A stretch of 64,000 nt of DNA from Cryptomeria japonica (GCF_030272615.1 NC_081411.1:161643089-161707088), one strand, 5' to 3'. Positions 48,101-60,931 are shown, numbered from the stretch's first letter. The notes: generated from the letters alone by a model not told the origin. Made by a program: numbers and translations.

Positions 48101-48900
48101 ATTTTTCTTTGGAGAAACATTTGAATCCTTGTGAGGTTTTGACATGGTTGGGTTTGGATTTTGGACTTTCTCAAAGGTGATTTGGTTTTGGTTTGGTGTT
48201 ATGTTTTAATTTTGAATTGGGTTTTGGTTGAATGGGATTTGATTTGGACTTGGTTGAATTGGTCTGACATGCTCGGTTGCTGAGGTTTGTGCAATGGATG
48301 TGAGAGTTGCAAATTTTGTTTTTGAATTTTTGGTTGTAGTTGTTGATACTAATTTTGTTGTCGATAATTGACAGTTGGTTGAACAATTGTTGACATTGTG
48401 TATTTGGTTGAGCATATTGTTGAAATTGGACCATTGATTGTGTTGGTTGGATATGTTGAACTATTGGTTGGATTGGGTGGATATGTTGGATAGTTGTTGT
48501 CAAAAATGTTGGACCATTGGTCGTTGTTGTTGATTCAAGATTTAATTAAATGGAGTTTGGTTGAATGAAGTCTAACTTGGTATTTGGCTAAATAGGGTTT
48601 GGTTTTGAATTTGGTTAAAAAAATTTCTTGTTACTTGAAATTGTTTAATCATGTCTATTTGTGAGATGAGAGCTTGTATATCTATTCATTCGATTATATA
48701 TTTTATGTCAATTGGCTCAAGGTTTGGATTTGGACCTTAAAATTTTCAAAACATTTTTATCAATTGGGATCTAGTTTTCTCACTTTTTACACTTTTTGTT
48801 CGAAGATCTCTATTTCTCAATCTAGTTTCTCCTCTAGTTTTTGTATTTGGAGGATTTTTTAATAATAATAAGTTTCATCCAATTTTTGGGACATGCATAA
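45145..48900 (-). pseudogene. Decayed minus-strand coding region, Pro/Gln/Asn-rich, split by a TIR element
   Basis: Read leftwards, protein-like frames follow one another. They are 48503-48171 (110 codons, rich in Gln, Asn, Pro and Thr), an acidic/Pro-rich run through about 47900-47200 including PPRDYNMLAQDIDELP, 47215-46904, 46882-46750, and after the TIR element 45378-45145. Stops and frame changes separate them. Composition and position suggest the gag-side polyprotein of an old plant retroelement, but no zinc knuckle, protease or RT motif was seen. The low-complexity Gln/Asn block alone would not justify a gene call. Confidence 0.35.
45697..46748. mobile_element. Non-autonomous TIR element, GGGTGAAC family, copy 2
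   Basis: The ends are inverted repeats of about 30 bases: GGGTGAGCTCACAATAATGG on the left, and the same with GAAC on the right in reverse complement. Flanks are TGAT at 45693-45696 and 46749-46752, a perfect 4-base duplication. The left 700 bases align with copy 1 at 4971-5874. Copy 2 has an extra 250-base G/C-rich block (about 46445-46710) with a 12-base-stem hairpin at 46472-46497 and several GGGGGTT-GA-ACCCCC words. No transposase is present. Confidence 0.85.
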
Positions 48901-51862
48901 ACTCAGTTGACATGATTGATTTCTCAATTGTGACAAGATGGCTTCCTGAAAGATGACAATTGAACTTATGTTTTTAATCTTTCAATATTTGCATAAACTT
49001 TTGGAATGCAAACCTAAAGACCAACCTTGGGAAATTGAAATGAAGTCAAGACCTTAAAAGGACAAAGGACCAAATGACCAAATGATGATAGGAAAAATGA
49101 CAATGTCTCGCCTATACACTTGGATACAAAGCTAGGTTTAACAAATGATGTTGTTAAAGAGAAATTTTGGACAAGGTCAAGACTCCCTAACAACAACTTA
49201 GGTTTTGATCTTGTGAGAATTCTCCAAGATCTAGAGTCTAATTGATAACATAAACAAGATAGAATAAAATATGAAAATAATAAACTATATTCCTATCAAT
49301 ATGCAAAATATCCAACTAACTGAGTTGATTGAAATTGAATTCTTGATTACATACAATGTAAATGAGCCTTCTTATAAATTCAAGGCCATATGGATATGTG
49401 AGCACACAAACATGACATGTGACTCATCAAATGGTCTTGATAATATTCCCAAGGAACATCTATATGTTACACATCCATGTGCAACATCAATTAAATAAAT
49501 ATTACATAACATATCTATGGGAAACATAATAAATAAATATTACAATGAAAACATTATTATGGAATGTGTACAACACCTATTTTCCTAATAAGAAATTAAC
49601 CTAATATGAAAGGAGATGATTGTATGAATTAAGACCTATGTTTGAATTATGCAAGAGCTACCCCTAAGTAGCATGAATTTTGAAATAAGGATATCCAATG
49701 TTTTAACAAGCCATGTTTATGAAATCTTTTCAAATGTTGGATTAATACTTTGAAATGTTTAGGACCAAGTTGAATTTGTTCGAGCATTGTTTGGACACTT
49801 GTTGAGATTTTTGGAAACTTTGTTTGAGAACCAAAGTTGATTATGATTGATTTTGAAATGAACATTTGTCTTGTTTGCAATGTTTATTGTTTATGCTCTC
49901 TGTTTGTAACTCAAAACTTTAACAAGAAACAAAATAAATATATTTTTTTGACATTTGCATGACATAAAATCACTCAAGCACAATCCTAAGGCTCTCCATG
50001 ACAATACGTTGAATCCCCTAGCCCAAAATATCATATTTAGTTTGATAGTTAGAATCTTGGTAGGACAGGCTCACCTCCATGACACACACTTCTTAGGTAT
50101 ACCAAGCTTCAAATTTATAAGGACCCAAAAATAGTGAGAAATTTACTATCTCAAGTTGAAGGGTACATGAGGGGTATCTTTAGCATGCACATATCACAAT
50201 GCCTAAGTCAACAAATAGAATATTTTTGGAAATCTACAACAATGGATTATTTAGTATGTGACTCTCTTTTGGGTGTCAATATATGCTCTCTCCCTTAGGA
50301 GGATTCCTTCTTGTAGAACATAGTTATTGGGGAAGTCGACATAAATAGATAATAAGCACCTGTAGTGAAGACTTTCATCCCACATAATTTATATAGTGGC
50401 AGAGAGGTGACTTGGCTTTAGATCATTACTTCTTAGGTTGTTCTCCCCTCACTTGGCCTTATGAATTACTCGGGGGGACAAGCCCTCTATTGATAAACTA
50501 AAAAATGAGCATCGCTGACACTTTTCTTGTGTACCCATTACCAGAGGAGCCAAGGGGAGAGAATAGTGTGTGTCAGTTGTGGAACAGCTCACATGCACAA
50601 ATGTGCCCAAAAATTTAAAAAAATTGGTTCTTTTTAAAACACAAATTAAAATGTTATCTAACTACTAAAGAAGATAATTTGTTTCAAAGTTTGTCCTTGA
50701 TAGACATCCTGCCTCAGATTGTATTAATAGTTTAAATTTGTGTCTTCTCTAAATGTTTTCCAAGTTGTTGTATAGAATATTAGTAACACAAAAAACCAAA
50801 GCATGTAAAATAGAATAAAATTGACATGTTTTCAAGTCAAACTAAAAATCTATACCTCAGGCTCTACCTCTGCACAGGCATAAAACGGTTTGACACAGGC
50901 CCAATTTTGTTGAACACAAGTGTAAAAATTCTCAACACAGGCACAAGAAGATGTTAAACTAGTGCACGAAGATGCTATAGAGACACAAAAGTGTAGTTCC
51001 TAAGCAAAACAAATAAAATTGATCAGACAGAAGGTGATTTTTGAAAAATTAAACCCCTATCAAGCATGAAAACCCTAATTCTGATGAAATTTTGACTTAT
51101 TTAGCCTCAAAACCAATTATGATTGCAATACAATGATCCAATTGAAAATAACCATGATGAATTTATGTCTAAAGGAGCTAGTGCAACCCTTAAACTAGAA
51201 AATGTAGAATTTTTCAACTTGTAAAAATGAAATGCAGGACGTAGGAACCCTAAAACCCTAACAACCCTAACGTGAGAAGTTGATGTTCATTTCCATTCTA
51301 ATTAGCCTTATGTGAGTTCATTCAAACCTAATTAACCCTAACTAGACTAAACATGATCAAATTGAAACAATTTGTAGGGTTTGAGTTTGTTTTAAAGCTC
51401 AAATCGAAGTGTTTTTATTCTTTTTAAACCCAATTTGTATAAACAAAGAATCGTGAAAAGTTGGTGTTCTTTGAAAAAATCCTAATTAAGGCTAGATGAG
51501 TTAATTTTAAACCTTTTTTATTAATAATTAAGCCTATTTTAACCCTCCAAATCCCCCAAACTAAAAAACATTGCAAAACTAAGTCCTATATGCAAATTGG
51601 CCTACAACACTTCATAGGTGCAAGTCTAGGAAAGACAAGCATAGTTTTTTGAAATGCAGACCTAGGTTATGTTGACATGGGAATATGTTTCATTGACACA
51701 AGCACATGTTTCCTTGAAATAGGCACAAAACACCTTCACATAGTTACAAAAGTCTTGAATCACCCCAAAAAGGCCTCTTTTCTGCAAATTTGACTTGCAA
51801 ACAGTCAAGAACACCTAAAGGATAGAAGATTAGCTATGGTTCATGTTCGGTTCACTAGAAAA
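48901..51862. other. Unassigned repeat-like sequence
   Basis: No domain-bearing frame was found. A G/C-richer block (50280-50600) with GCTCACATGC and GGGGACAAGCC words resembles an LTR regulatory part, but no edges or partner were found. Between 50860 and 51770 the words ACACAGGC and ACAC-AGT recur loosely. Confidence 0.3.
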
Positions 51863-53310
51863 TGTAACTAGGAATATGAGAATGAGCATCAAATCATAAA
51901 CATTAGGTAACCACAAACCTAACATGCAACAAAATTAAGTCAAGTAATACACTTAGTAAAGGAAATGAAGATAAGATTCAAAAGAAATACAAAGCAAATT
52001 GTTCGAATCTCCTTCATAACTTCTCCATTAGCATTATTTCTCCTTCAAATTATGTGGGCATCACCTAAAAATTCAAGTGATTGAAAGCACATTAGATTGC
52101 AAAGAGCAATTCAAAAGTGACAACATAAGGATACTCAAATTGTGGATGAAAATGAATGAGAAAAGGGTTCAATTATAGGCAAATCGAATAAGAGACCCAA
52201 ATTAGCATGAGAATTTGGAAGAAGCAATTTTATTCCAAAATGACATGATTGAGGGGAAAAAGCATGACAAATGCTATGTAAATTTATGGAAAACTTCTAT
52301 GTAAGAAATATGACATATTTCTATGCAATAATTATGACACATTTCTAAGAAAATTAGCCATGAAATTAGCTTTCAAGTATGATAAAATTAAGCATGAAAA
52401 TTGGAGCCCAAATTGGTGGAGAAATTAGTGGGAATTTGAATTATGAAAAATAGGAAATTAGGTGGCATTAATTAACAAAATCACATTTATTAATTAACTC
52501 ACAAAAAAGGAAACAATTAGCCAATTGAATAATTCATTTAATTGTGACATGAGAGACTAGGATAACTGAAATTGATTTATTTAACCTAAAGAGAAATGTT
52601 AATAGGATTAAATGAATAAACCATTAAACCCTCTAGAGGGGATAAACTACAAATGGAATTAGGTCATGACATGATTAAAACCAATAAAGGATAAGGATCA
52701 CAATCTAAGGGACAAATAACAAAGGTTTAATAATGACATAAAGCCAAAATTGATTGATAAAGGCCAATGACAAATTGGTCAAGAAGATCGATTTGATAGA
52801 CAAAAATTAATGAGGATAAATGACTAATTGATCCAAAATTGATGAAAATTGATGATTGATTGAGATCGATGACAAATCGATCAAATATTGACAAAAATTG
52901 ATCTGATGAAGGATGATAATGATTGACAAGGACCGATGACAAATCAATCAAATTTGACAAGGAAACTAATAATTGACGATGGAAAAGAATGCAAAATGAT
53001 CTAAATTGAATGACAATTAGTCAAGGATGAATGATAATCAATGAAAAATGATAAAGATCTAGGACGAAGCCCTAATTCGACACCAATCAGGATTGACAAT
53101 TTCCAATTGGCATAATAAGTTGATTACAACCATTGATTGCAATTCAAAAAATGATATTGACAAGACCTAATTGAAATGTGAGAGATTTGGAATCAAATAA
53201 GAAAGAATGCAGAAGAAGTATGCAATGTTGATGAATGATAAAGATCAAAATGCATGACATAGAGGAAATAGTTAGAAATCACAAAAACCCTAAAATAAGG
53301 TCATGTGAAA
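51863..53310 (+). repeat. Long direct repeat, partial copy 3
   Basis: It matches copy 2 from about 38127 to 39550 (copy 1 from about 32385), starting GTAACTAGGAATATGAGAAT. The left edge is abrupt. The right edge is the copia LTR start at 53311, so the copia element inserted into this copy. Confidence 0.75.
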
Positions 53311-54530
53311 TGTTGGCAATATGCTGGATTTAGTTATGCATTGTCATTGATGTCTACACTGTATCCCGGTTGGAGACTATCCCGATTAGACTTGGTGATA
53401 ATCTTGGTTTTGGCTACAATTCTGATCCAGTATGATCAGATCTCTGGAATTGGTTTTGGATTCTTATTATGGATAGTTATATGCTTTCTATATTTTGTTG
53501 GTGCATGATTTGGTTCTCTGACTACTATTGCTTTTGGTATTTACTGGTACCGACTATCTTTTAGCTTTATTGGCTAGCTTCTAGCTTTCTCAGTTAGCTT
53601 TATCGATAAGCAATATTTGGTCATTTGGTTAGTGGATTTTGGTCTGGCTTATAGAATAGGTTTCTAACATGCTGAAGGTGTTTCTTGATTATGTCCCAAG
53701 CATTTGGTGACTTTGCATTAGATGGCGTTTTGTTATGATGGTCCTATTTGGATCTGGTTAAACTTTTTTTTATTTCACTAATGGTTTCTACCCATTGGTG
53801 AAGCGTGTTGGATTTTGGTCCTAGCAGAATTTCTAGTGGATACGATTGTTTTAATACTTGAATTAAGTCCATGCTATGTAATGTAAATCATAATATTGGT
53901 TTGGTGGTATTGTGTGATATATTTTTTGTAGTTATGGGTTTATGGGTTTAGGGTTTAGCCGACCTTGTCAGTAAGGTTGATGAACTGTATTTATAGGTGA
54001 CTTATTCATGTAATTTTTATGGATGATGGGTATGGATGGATAGTGGTTATGTCTATATTATTTGAGAGTGGATTATGTGTGAATAGAGTCATATAATTCC
54101 AGTGAAGGTTGGAAAGGTTTTGTATTGCAGAGTAGGCATATGTTCTTAACCAGAACTGTATCAAGCATTAGCAGATGCTTCTTTCACAATTCATTCTTTC
54201 TGGATTGTAGTCCGATGTTTATGTAAGTCAGTGAGACTTCCCTTTGTGATGAGCACTGCGCTCTAGGTTGTTATCCTTTTTGCAAGTTTAGACCCCATTG
54301 TAATTGTACATAATACTGCTACAGAGTATTCATCTGATTGTGGGTAGAGTTTTCCACCATGGTTTTTTCCTTTCTGGGTTTTACACGTCAAAATATTGGT
54401 GTTGTGTGTATTGTGATTTCATGTTATATCTTTCATTGGGTTGGTATCTTTGTGTTTTGGCTAATAGGTTTGCATATAAATTAGTTTTGATTTATGTTAG
54501 TAAACTGATTCACCCCACCTCTCAGTTTAC
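53311..54530 (+). mobile_element. 5' LTR of a Ty1/copia retrotransposon
   Basis: It starts TGTTGGCAATATGCTGG, exactly where long repeat copy 3 breaks off, and runs to just before a primer-binding site at 54534. The 3' part carries GATTCACCCCACCTCTCAG, a motif also present in the solo LTR at 16626-18063. The end is set from the primer-binding site and may be off by about ten bases. The left target copy would be TGAAA (53306-53310); the partner is not visible. Confidence 0.75.
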
Positions 54531-54533
54531 TCC

Positions 54534-54545
54534 CGGTATCAGAGC
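54534..54545 (+). promoter_or_regulatory. Copia primer-binding site, initiator-Met tRNA type
   Basis: CGGTATCAGAGC matches the plant initiator-Met tRNA 3' end at all but the first base. Confidence 0.85.
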
Positions 54546-54586
54546 AAGGTCCTCTCTAAAGAAGCTTAACCTCTTGAGGAGATCTA

Positions 54587-55076
54587 ATGGCATCAGCATC
54601 AAGTTCTACATTTAATCTCTATCAGAAGGAGAGTCCGATATTTGATGGTACAAATTATAAAATATGGATGGAGTGAATGAAGATTCATCTTAGATGTCTT
54701 GGAGATAAAGTTTGGGAGATAGTCTAGAAAGGGTATATACCTCATGATCCTAATTCTGGAACATTGGTACCTGCAAATGAAAAAAAGAGCTGAAAATGAT
54801 GTGAGAGAAAAAAAAGCTTTGTTGAGCACCCTATCTAATGAAAAGTTATTGAATGTCATAGAATTAGAGAATTCCAAGTAGATTTGGTTGAAGCTTGAAA
54901 CTCTTTATGAATGTGACAAGACAGTAAAGATTGCTAAACTTGAAGGTTTTTGGGTAAGGTATGAAACTTTGAAGATGGGAGAGAATGAGAAGATAAGTTC
55001 TTTCATGGATAGAGTCCATGATATTGTCATGGGTATCAAATTTTGTGGCAAATCAATCACTGAGGATGAGATAGTG
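54587..55076 (+). pseudogene. gag: Copia gag, N-terminal part, broken
   Basis: From ATG 54587 the frame encodes a copia-type gag start. Near residue 20 there is FDGTNYKIWME, the usual FDG-NY--W motif, and later LWNVIE-like and YETLKMGENEKISSFMDRVH blocks. It is broken by TGA at 54674, TAG at 54725, a one-base change in an A run near 54783 and TAG at 54879. At 55076/55077 the chromovirus LTR cuts it. The remaining copia genes would lie beyond the chromovirus, outside the window. Confidence 0.8.
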
Positions 55077-57643
55077 TGGTGCAGGAGCACTTAAGCACCT
55101 GAATGCTCAAATCCTAGCAGGTATAGCATTTTGTTGCAAATTAAGCATGTGTGTTTATTCTATGCTTCTAGTAGGTTTAATAGGTTTTTTTTGTGGTGTA
55201 ATAAGGTTTGGAGCTCATTGTTATTTAAGAGTTTCCAAGAGTTTTGTTTTTTTTGCTCAGTGGGCCAAAAACTGTCAATTTTGGGTCCAAATGAGCATTT
55301 TTGAATTTTTGATGTTGTAAAGCCTTGAAAGGAATTAGAGAATGTTTATTTATTGTTTCTAATGATGTTGAGTCATTGGTTTGAGTGCCAAGTCACCGGA
55401 GTTCAAAATGCAACTTTTTGAGCAACAAAAGTTGTCAAAAGTTGTCAAAAAGTTGTCAAAAAGTGCAAAAAAGTGATTTTTGGTGGTTTTGGTTAGTTCC
55501 AGCCTATACCGGTCCATACAAAGGCTTCAACAAGTTGGCACATGTATAAAACTCATGTTCCCATCATTGTATGTGTGGTTCATGTTGGAAAAGTAAAAGA
55601 AATACTTGTTTTGCTCTTGTTTTTGTGAGTTTTAACTAGTTTCCTGCACTTTTGAGAGTACAGTCCGTACCATGGCTTCATGAGTCTGTACTACTCCTAT
55701 TTTTAATTGGTGTGATCTCATTTGATGTTTGAGTAGTGATTTGGAACAATTTTTGTTTGGAGTGCTCTTGAGAAAGCAATGGAAGATCATTCATGGTCCA
55801 ACTAATTTCTTCAAAGTCTCTTCATCCATGGCTTTGAGGAAATTTGCTGGATCCTATGTACATACTATATCATACATCTATTTTCCTTTTCTAGCAATGC
55901 GCAAGTGTTTGTAAACCCATGGCAAGTATGTGAAGTGATCAACTTGGCTTGGGTATTCTTAAAGTTGTTTGAATGGTACTTTGCTGTTCATAGCACTGTA
56001 CTTTGAAATGTTGAAGGAGAATTAAGTTGGCTAGAGTTATTATTACATTTTACCATCCTTGTCTCTCTCATGACTTGGTTGGATGCAAGAAGAAAAGGTG
56101 TAAATAGACTGTAAGATAGTGTGTCACTGTCTCATTGTTAAAACCTCATTGCCAACCTTCCTAAAAGATAGTATGGAATGATGGATTAATTTTTTATGCA
56201 TCATGGGAATGTATTTAATAGTGTTTTCAATGTTAAGAAGACAAGATACACAATTTGGTTGTAAAGGACCTAAATAAGGATCCTAGGAAAGTGTATTCTT
56301 TGTCACAGTCCTTGGAGAGGCATCTTTTAAGTGTTCAAACTTATAAGATCCTTGGAGAGGAATATGCATTGTTTTACCTTGCCATTAAAACCTTTTTGCA
56401 GGCCAGGGACAGAGTGAAGAAATACATCAAAACAAAGAAAGGGAGTTGTAACAGTTTTAATACTATCAGAGTGTAGTGATGGCGGGTGTATGAGAAACAG
56501 TCATAAGAAATCCTTTCCTATTTGTTTTGCAGGGTGTTACAACTTCTATCAAGTCATTTTTACATCTGTATGTGAGAATATTTCATTGTATTTGGTTTAC
56601 CAATGTTCAAAAATGTATGCAAACCTTAAAAAAAATTGCTGTCTCAGTCCTCTAGACTGTTATTTCTGTGTAAAAGCAGCAGTATGGCATTTGTTTGATA
56701 TAATGACAGTACTCTAAGATGAGGTTTTAATCCTTGGAAGTGTTTGGTAGATGACATAGCAAGGTTTGAACATTTAAATTGGGTCTAGTATCATGGAGAA
56801 GACCTTTAATTTACAAACCCTCACTAAAACCTTCAAAAACCCTTGAAAAATGCCTCTTTTGTGGGACAGTCCTCAAACAGTCCATACAGTACTTGCCATA
56901 GAAAAAATCCTTGAGATTTCATCATCAAATAACCACATCTCCAAGGTTTTTCCATGAAGTTTAGCAGGTTGAGCAGGGTGAACAAATTTCACTAAAAACT
57001 AGGGCTAATTCTATTAGCCTTTTTGGGGTCAATTTGACAATTTCATGAAATTAGTAAGGAAGGAGAAGTAAATGATTGCTTCAAATCATCAAAATTGATG
57101 AGTTAAGACCTGAGACACCCTACTACAGGCTCCATAGAATTGCATTAAGTCATTTGATCAAGATGACCTTTTGAACCTAGAAGTTGCCTTGAGTAAACCA
57201 ACGTTCTTTGCATCCAACTTGGATATTTTCACTCTTGAAGGTGAGGGATAGTCATCAGACTTTGCAGCCCTGTCCAAATGCCCAGTCAACACATTAATAT
57301 GATTGAAATCCTTAAAGGTGCAAACAAAGTTAGGTAAACCATGGTTCTCCAACAGTTGCCCATTCTTGGAAGAGAGGAGATTCATCCAGTTGGACAACCA
57401 AACTTGTTCATTTTTGGTGATACACAAGAGGACCTCATTTCAGATTTGAATGCCTTAGCATGGAAGGTAAGGAGGAGTGATGTACAATACAATAGGGTGC
57501 AAGAAGTGTTGAATAGAGAGGATGAGATAGGAGAAAGGTTTAGAAGAATCCCAGTTGTGCCTAGGGATTGATTTGGGAAGCACATTGAGAACAAAAGCCC
57601 ACCAACCTCAAAGAAGACCAACTTCTTTTATACCTCCTCATCA
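55077..57643 (+). repeat. 5' LTR of the chromovirus (about 2.57 kb)
   Basis: It starts TGGTGCAGGAGCAC (55077; 55080 is the other candidate, since TGCAGG also begins with TG) and ends CATCA at 57643, three bases before the primer-binding site. It matches 62338-64000 for its first 1.6 kb. This copy has one extra AAAAGTTGTCA-type unit near 55434-55461 and lacks about 16 bases present in the 3' copy near 63028-63043. Confidence 0.85.
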
Positions 57644-57646
57644 TAG

Positions 57647-57660
57647 TGGTATCAAAGCAG
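57647..57660 (+). promoter_or_regulatory. Chromovirus primer-binding site
   Basis: TGGTATCAAAGCAG differs by one base from the initiator-Met tRNA complement TGGTATCAGAGC and follows the LTR by three bases. Confidence 0.85.
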
Positions 57661-57688
57661 TATCAGATTTGGGTTGAGAGATTAGCAC

Positions 57689-58903
57689 ATGTCAGGTAGT
57701 GAGTCAGTGGGAGACAACACCAACAACATGGTGACCAATGTAGAGTTAGCAAAGAGGATGGAGGATCAGGTTGAAGAGAATAGACTCCTTAGGGAAAGAT
57801 TACAACAACTTGAAAAAAAGTTGAACCAAGTAGAAGTCAAGACTGAAGAAGTTAGTGAGAGAGTAGAAAATGCTGAAGATAAGAAGGAAACCTTAGAGGA
57901 AGAAGTCCCAAAACCAGATCCAATCTTGGATAGAGAACAAGAAACCTTTTTACAAGCTTTGAAAGCTTTGACTGGAAAGGCCCTAGATGGAGTGTCCCTT
58001 TTTAGTGGCAAGATGGAACCAGAAGCACTAATGGAGTGGATAGAGGGTCTAGAGAATCACTTTGAATGTGATGGAATTACTGAAGCATAGAAAGTGAAGG
58101 TAGCCAAATCCAGAATGAGAGGGGCAGCCTTAACTTGGTGGAAGTTCATCCAAGAGGAAAGGGTGAAAGAGGGAAAGAAACCCATAGCCACCTAGAAGAC
58201 AATGGTAACTAAAATCAAAGACACCTACATTCCTAAAGATTATGAAATCCATTTACATAAGAAGAGACAAAACTTGAGACAGAAAGACGTAGATGTCAGT
58301 AGTTACACTGAAGAATTCCAAAAACTATGCCTTAGATCTAAGGTACAAGAAGATGAAAATGTCAGAGTAGCTAGGTATCTCAATGGGTTAAGATGGAATA
58401 TTCAGGAAGAGTTAAGCCTATGGTGTCCTAACACATTACAGAAGTGTTATCAACTAGCACTGAAGGTAGAAGAGAGAAATAGGAAGAAACAAGAACAGTA
58501 TGGTAGAGGCAGAGGCAGAGGAAATAGAGGCAGTCATAGAGGCAGTTTTGGGGGAAGATACACAGATCATAGGTCCTAGGGAGAGTCTAAGCTTATTGAG
58601 AAAAGCGGGGATTCTTAGAGCAGACCCAACTATAGGGGTAGGGGATCAGGCAACCCAGGAAGGGGTAGATCTAATGGACCTGGAAGAGGTTCATACTTCT
58701 CCACCATGAAATGTTATAACTGTTAGAAACTAGGCCATCCAACATATAGATGCCTAGAGAAGCCAAGTTCATCTCAAGGAGGTGATAAGAGAGTCCATTT
58801 TGTGCAAGAGGAAACCACACCAAATCAAAGGTGTCTACCATCAGAAGAAGGGGAAAACCTCATGATCAGGAGGATTCTCATGAAAGAGCCATCTTAGAAA
58901 GAT
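57689..58903 (+). pseudogene. gag: Chromovirus gag, six in-frame stops
   Basis: From ATG 57689 the frame encodes an N-terminal coiled coil (about residues 15-75), a retrotransposon gag domain (FSGKMEPEALMEWIEGLENH, later AALTWWKFIQEE), a Gly/Arg-rich linker (about 58500-58560) and a CX2CX4HX4C zinc knuckle at 58712-58753. Gag forms the particle and binds the RNA. Stops are TAG at 58088, 58193, 58577, 58616, 58724 and 58895, all in the same frame, which then passes into pol. The stop at 58724 lies inside the zinc knuckle, at the residue just after the second Cys. Confidence 0.85.
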
Positions 58904-60931
58904 ATGTCTCAGAGGAAAGCTCTTTTCAGGATCAAATGTAAGATCCAAGGAAAGGTGTGCAAAGTTATCATTGACTCAGGATCAACTGACAACATCATAT
59001 TAGAAGAAGCTACTACAAAACTTCACCTACCTAGAATACAACACAATGAGCCCTACAAGGTCACATGGTTGGAAAAAGGGCAGCATGTATTGGTGAGTGA
59101 ACAAACATGGGTAGAGTTTAACATAGGTGAGTACCAAGATAAGATTTTGTGTGATATACTACCTATGGATGCTTGTCATTTGCTTTTAGGAAGACCTTGG
59201 CAATTTGACAGGAAAGCACAATATGATGGTGAAAAGAACTCATACTCATTTCTCAAGAATGGTATCAACTATAAAATTCAGCCCCTTAATGAAGAAAGTG
59301 AGGCCAGCAAACCACAAGTTCCCAAAACTTTGTTAGTTGGTGAAAAGGAGTTCATTCATACCCTGAAAGAAGGTGATGGCATAGGTTTTGCATTGGTAAC
59401 TAAACCAGTTGATGAAAAGAAAGAAAAGAAGGTAAAAATCCCATATGAGGTGCAGCAACTTCTAGATCAGTTTAAGTCAATTGTTAATGATGGTCAACCA
59501 ACCTCTCTACCTCCTCAGAGAGCCATTAGCCACCAGATAGACTTCATCCCAGGTGCATCCTTACCAAACAAAGCTACTTACAAAATGACACCTGAACAAA
59601 ATCAGGAAGTGGCAAGACAAATCCAAGAGCTCTTAGACCAAGGATTGATTAGAAAAAGTATTAGTCCATGTGCAGTACCCATAGTGTTAGCACCTAAGAA
59701 AGGTGGGGCTTGGAGACTTCGTACAGATTCAAGAGCAATAAACAAGATCACAATCAGGTATAGATTCCCCATCCATAGGATAGAAGATCTTATGGGTTGT
59801 TTAGGGGGAGCAAAATATTTCAGTAAGATAGACCTAAAAAGTGGTTATCATCAAATCCACATCAAAGAGGGGGATGAATGGAAAACAACTTTCAAGATAA
59901 ATGAGGGTTTGTATGAATGGCTAGTCATGCCATTTGGGTTAACAAATGCACCCAGTACATTTATGAGATTAATGAATGAGGTGTTACATGACTTCATAGG
60001 TAGGTTTGTAGTTGTGTACCTTGATGACATCTTAATTTTCAGTAAAACCAAGGAAGAACACCTCCAACATTTGCAGATTGTCTTACAAAGATTGAATGAT
60101 GAACAACTTACTATCAATCTACAGAAATGTGATTTCCTTAAGCAAGAGCTGGTCTATTTGGGTTTTATTGTTTCAGGGGGTGATTTGAAGATGGGTCCAA
60201 GTAAGCTAGAAGCCATAGTTAATTGGCGAACCCCTAAGAATGCTAGTGATATCAGGAGTTTTCATGGACTTGCTCAATTTTATAGGAAATTTATCAGAGG
60301 TTTCAGTGAAATATGTGCACCTATGTTGGGAACCATTAAGGGTGGTGTGAAAGTGAAATTTCAGTGGACAGAAGTAGCCAACAAGGGATTTGAATTGTTG
60401 AAAGTCAGAGTTGCTACCCAACCAGTGTTGATAAAACCTAGTTTTGACAAATTATTTACCTTAGAGTGTGATGCAAGTAATATTGCTATTGGTGCTGTTT
60501 TGAGTCAGGATAATAGACCTGTTGCATTTTTCAGTGAAAAACTTAATGATGCTAAGAAGAAATATTCTTCATATGATCTTGAAATGTATGCTTTGGTTCA
60601 GGCACTTAGGAAATGGAGGCATTATCTTCTTCCTAAAGAATTTGTGGTTTACACTGACAACCAGGCACTTAGTTTTCTCAATTCACAGGATAAGCTTAGT
60701 CACAGACATGTTAAATGGGTAGAGTCTTTGCAAGCATATACCTTTACTTTGAAGCATAAGAAAGGACAGTGCAATAAAGTAGCTGATGCATTGAGTAGGA
60801 GGTTACTTACTGTTCAAGAAATTCAGATTAGAAGTATTGGTGTAGAATGTTTTAAGGATTTTTATCCACATGATTCTGATTTTTCTAATATTTTACAAGG
60901 TTTGTCAAGATTTTCAGAATACTTTTCATAG
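58904..60931 (+). CDS. pol: Chromovirus protease, reverse transcriptase and RNase H (open part of pol)
   Basis: This 675-codon open stretch is the same frame as gag. Counting from the first Met, the aspartic protease motif D-S-G is at residues 24-26 and the GRPW block near 105. The RT has the PxxLxxKKGG-like and DLKSGYHQI blocks and the catalytic Y-L-D-D at residues 372-375. RNase H has its first Asp at residue 523 (LECDAS) and YTDNQ near 585. The stretch makes the enzymes that process the polyprotein and copy the RNA to DNA. The Met at 58904 is not the natural start; pol is read on from gag. The frame ends after a one-base gain in a T run near 60925-60928. Confidence 0.9.
   Translation: MSQRKALFRIKCKIQGKVCKVIIDSGSTDNIILEEATTKLHLPRIQHNEPYKVTWLEKGQHVLVSEQTWVEFNIGEYQDKILCDILPMDACHLLLGRPWQFDRKAQYDGEKNSYSFLKNGINYKIQPLNEESEASKPQVPKTLLVGEKEFIHTLKEGDGIGFALVTKPVDEKKEKKVKIPYEVQQLLDQFKSIVNDGQPTSLPPQRAISHQIDFIPGASLPNKATYKMTPEQNQEVARQIQELLDQGLIRKSISPCAVPIVLAPKKGGAWRLRTDSRAINKITIRYRFPIHRIEDLMGCLGGAKYFSKIDLKSGYHQIHIKEGDEWKTTFKINEGLYEWLVMPFGLTNAPSTFMRLMNEVLHDFIGRFVVVYLDDILIFSKTKEEHLQHLQIVLQRLNDEQLTINLQKCDFLKQELVYLGFIVSGGDLKMGPSKLEAIVNWRTPKNASDIRSFHGLAQFYRKFIRGFSEICAPMLGTIKGGVKVKFQWTEVANKGFELLKVRVATQPVLIKPSFDKLFTLECDASNIAIGAVLSQDNRPVAFFSEKLNDAKKKYSSYDLEMYALVQALRKWRHYLLPKEFVVYTDNQALSFLNSQDKLSHRHVKWVESLQAYTFTLKHKKGQCNKVADALSRRLLTVQEIQIRSIGVECFKDFYPHDSDFSNILQGLSRFSEYFS

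Noticed and set aside
54534-54545. GGTATCAGAGC-type words here and at 16223, 20748, 24305 and 57647 as tRNA gene ends
   Set aside because: No cloverleaf surrounds them; they sit beside LTR ends and are primer-binding sites.
57158-57621. Short frames on both strands near the end of the chromovirus 5' LTR
   Set aside because: They lie inside the LTR, show no domain, and overlap one another on opposite strands.
59851-60117. Antisense frames within RT and integrase (also 60206-60421 and 61002-61448)
   Set aside because: They are shadows of the pol reading frame on the other strand.
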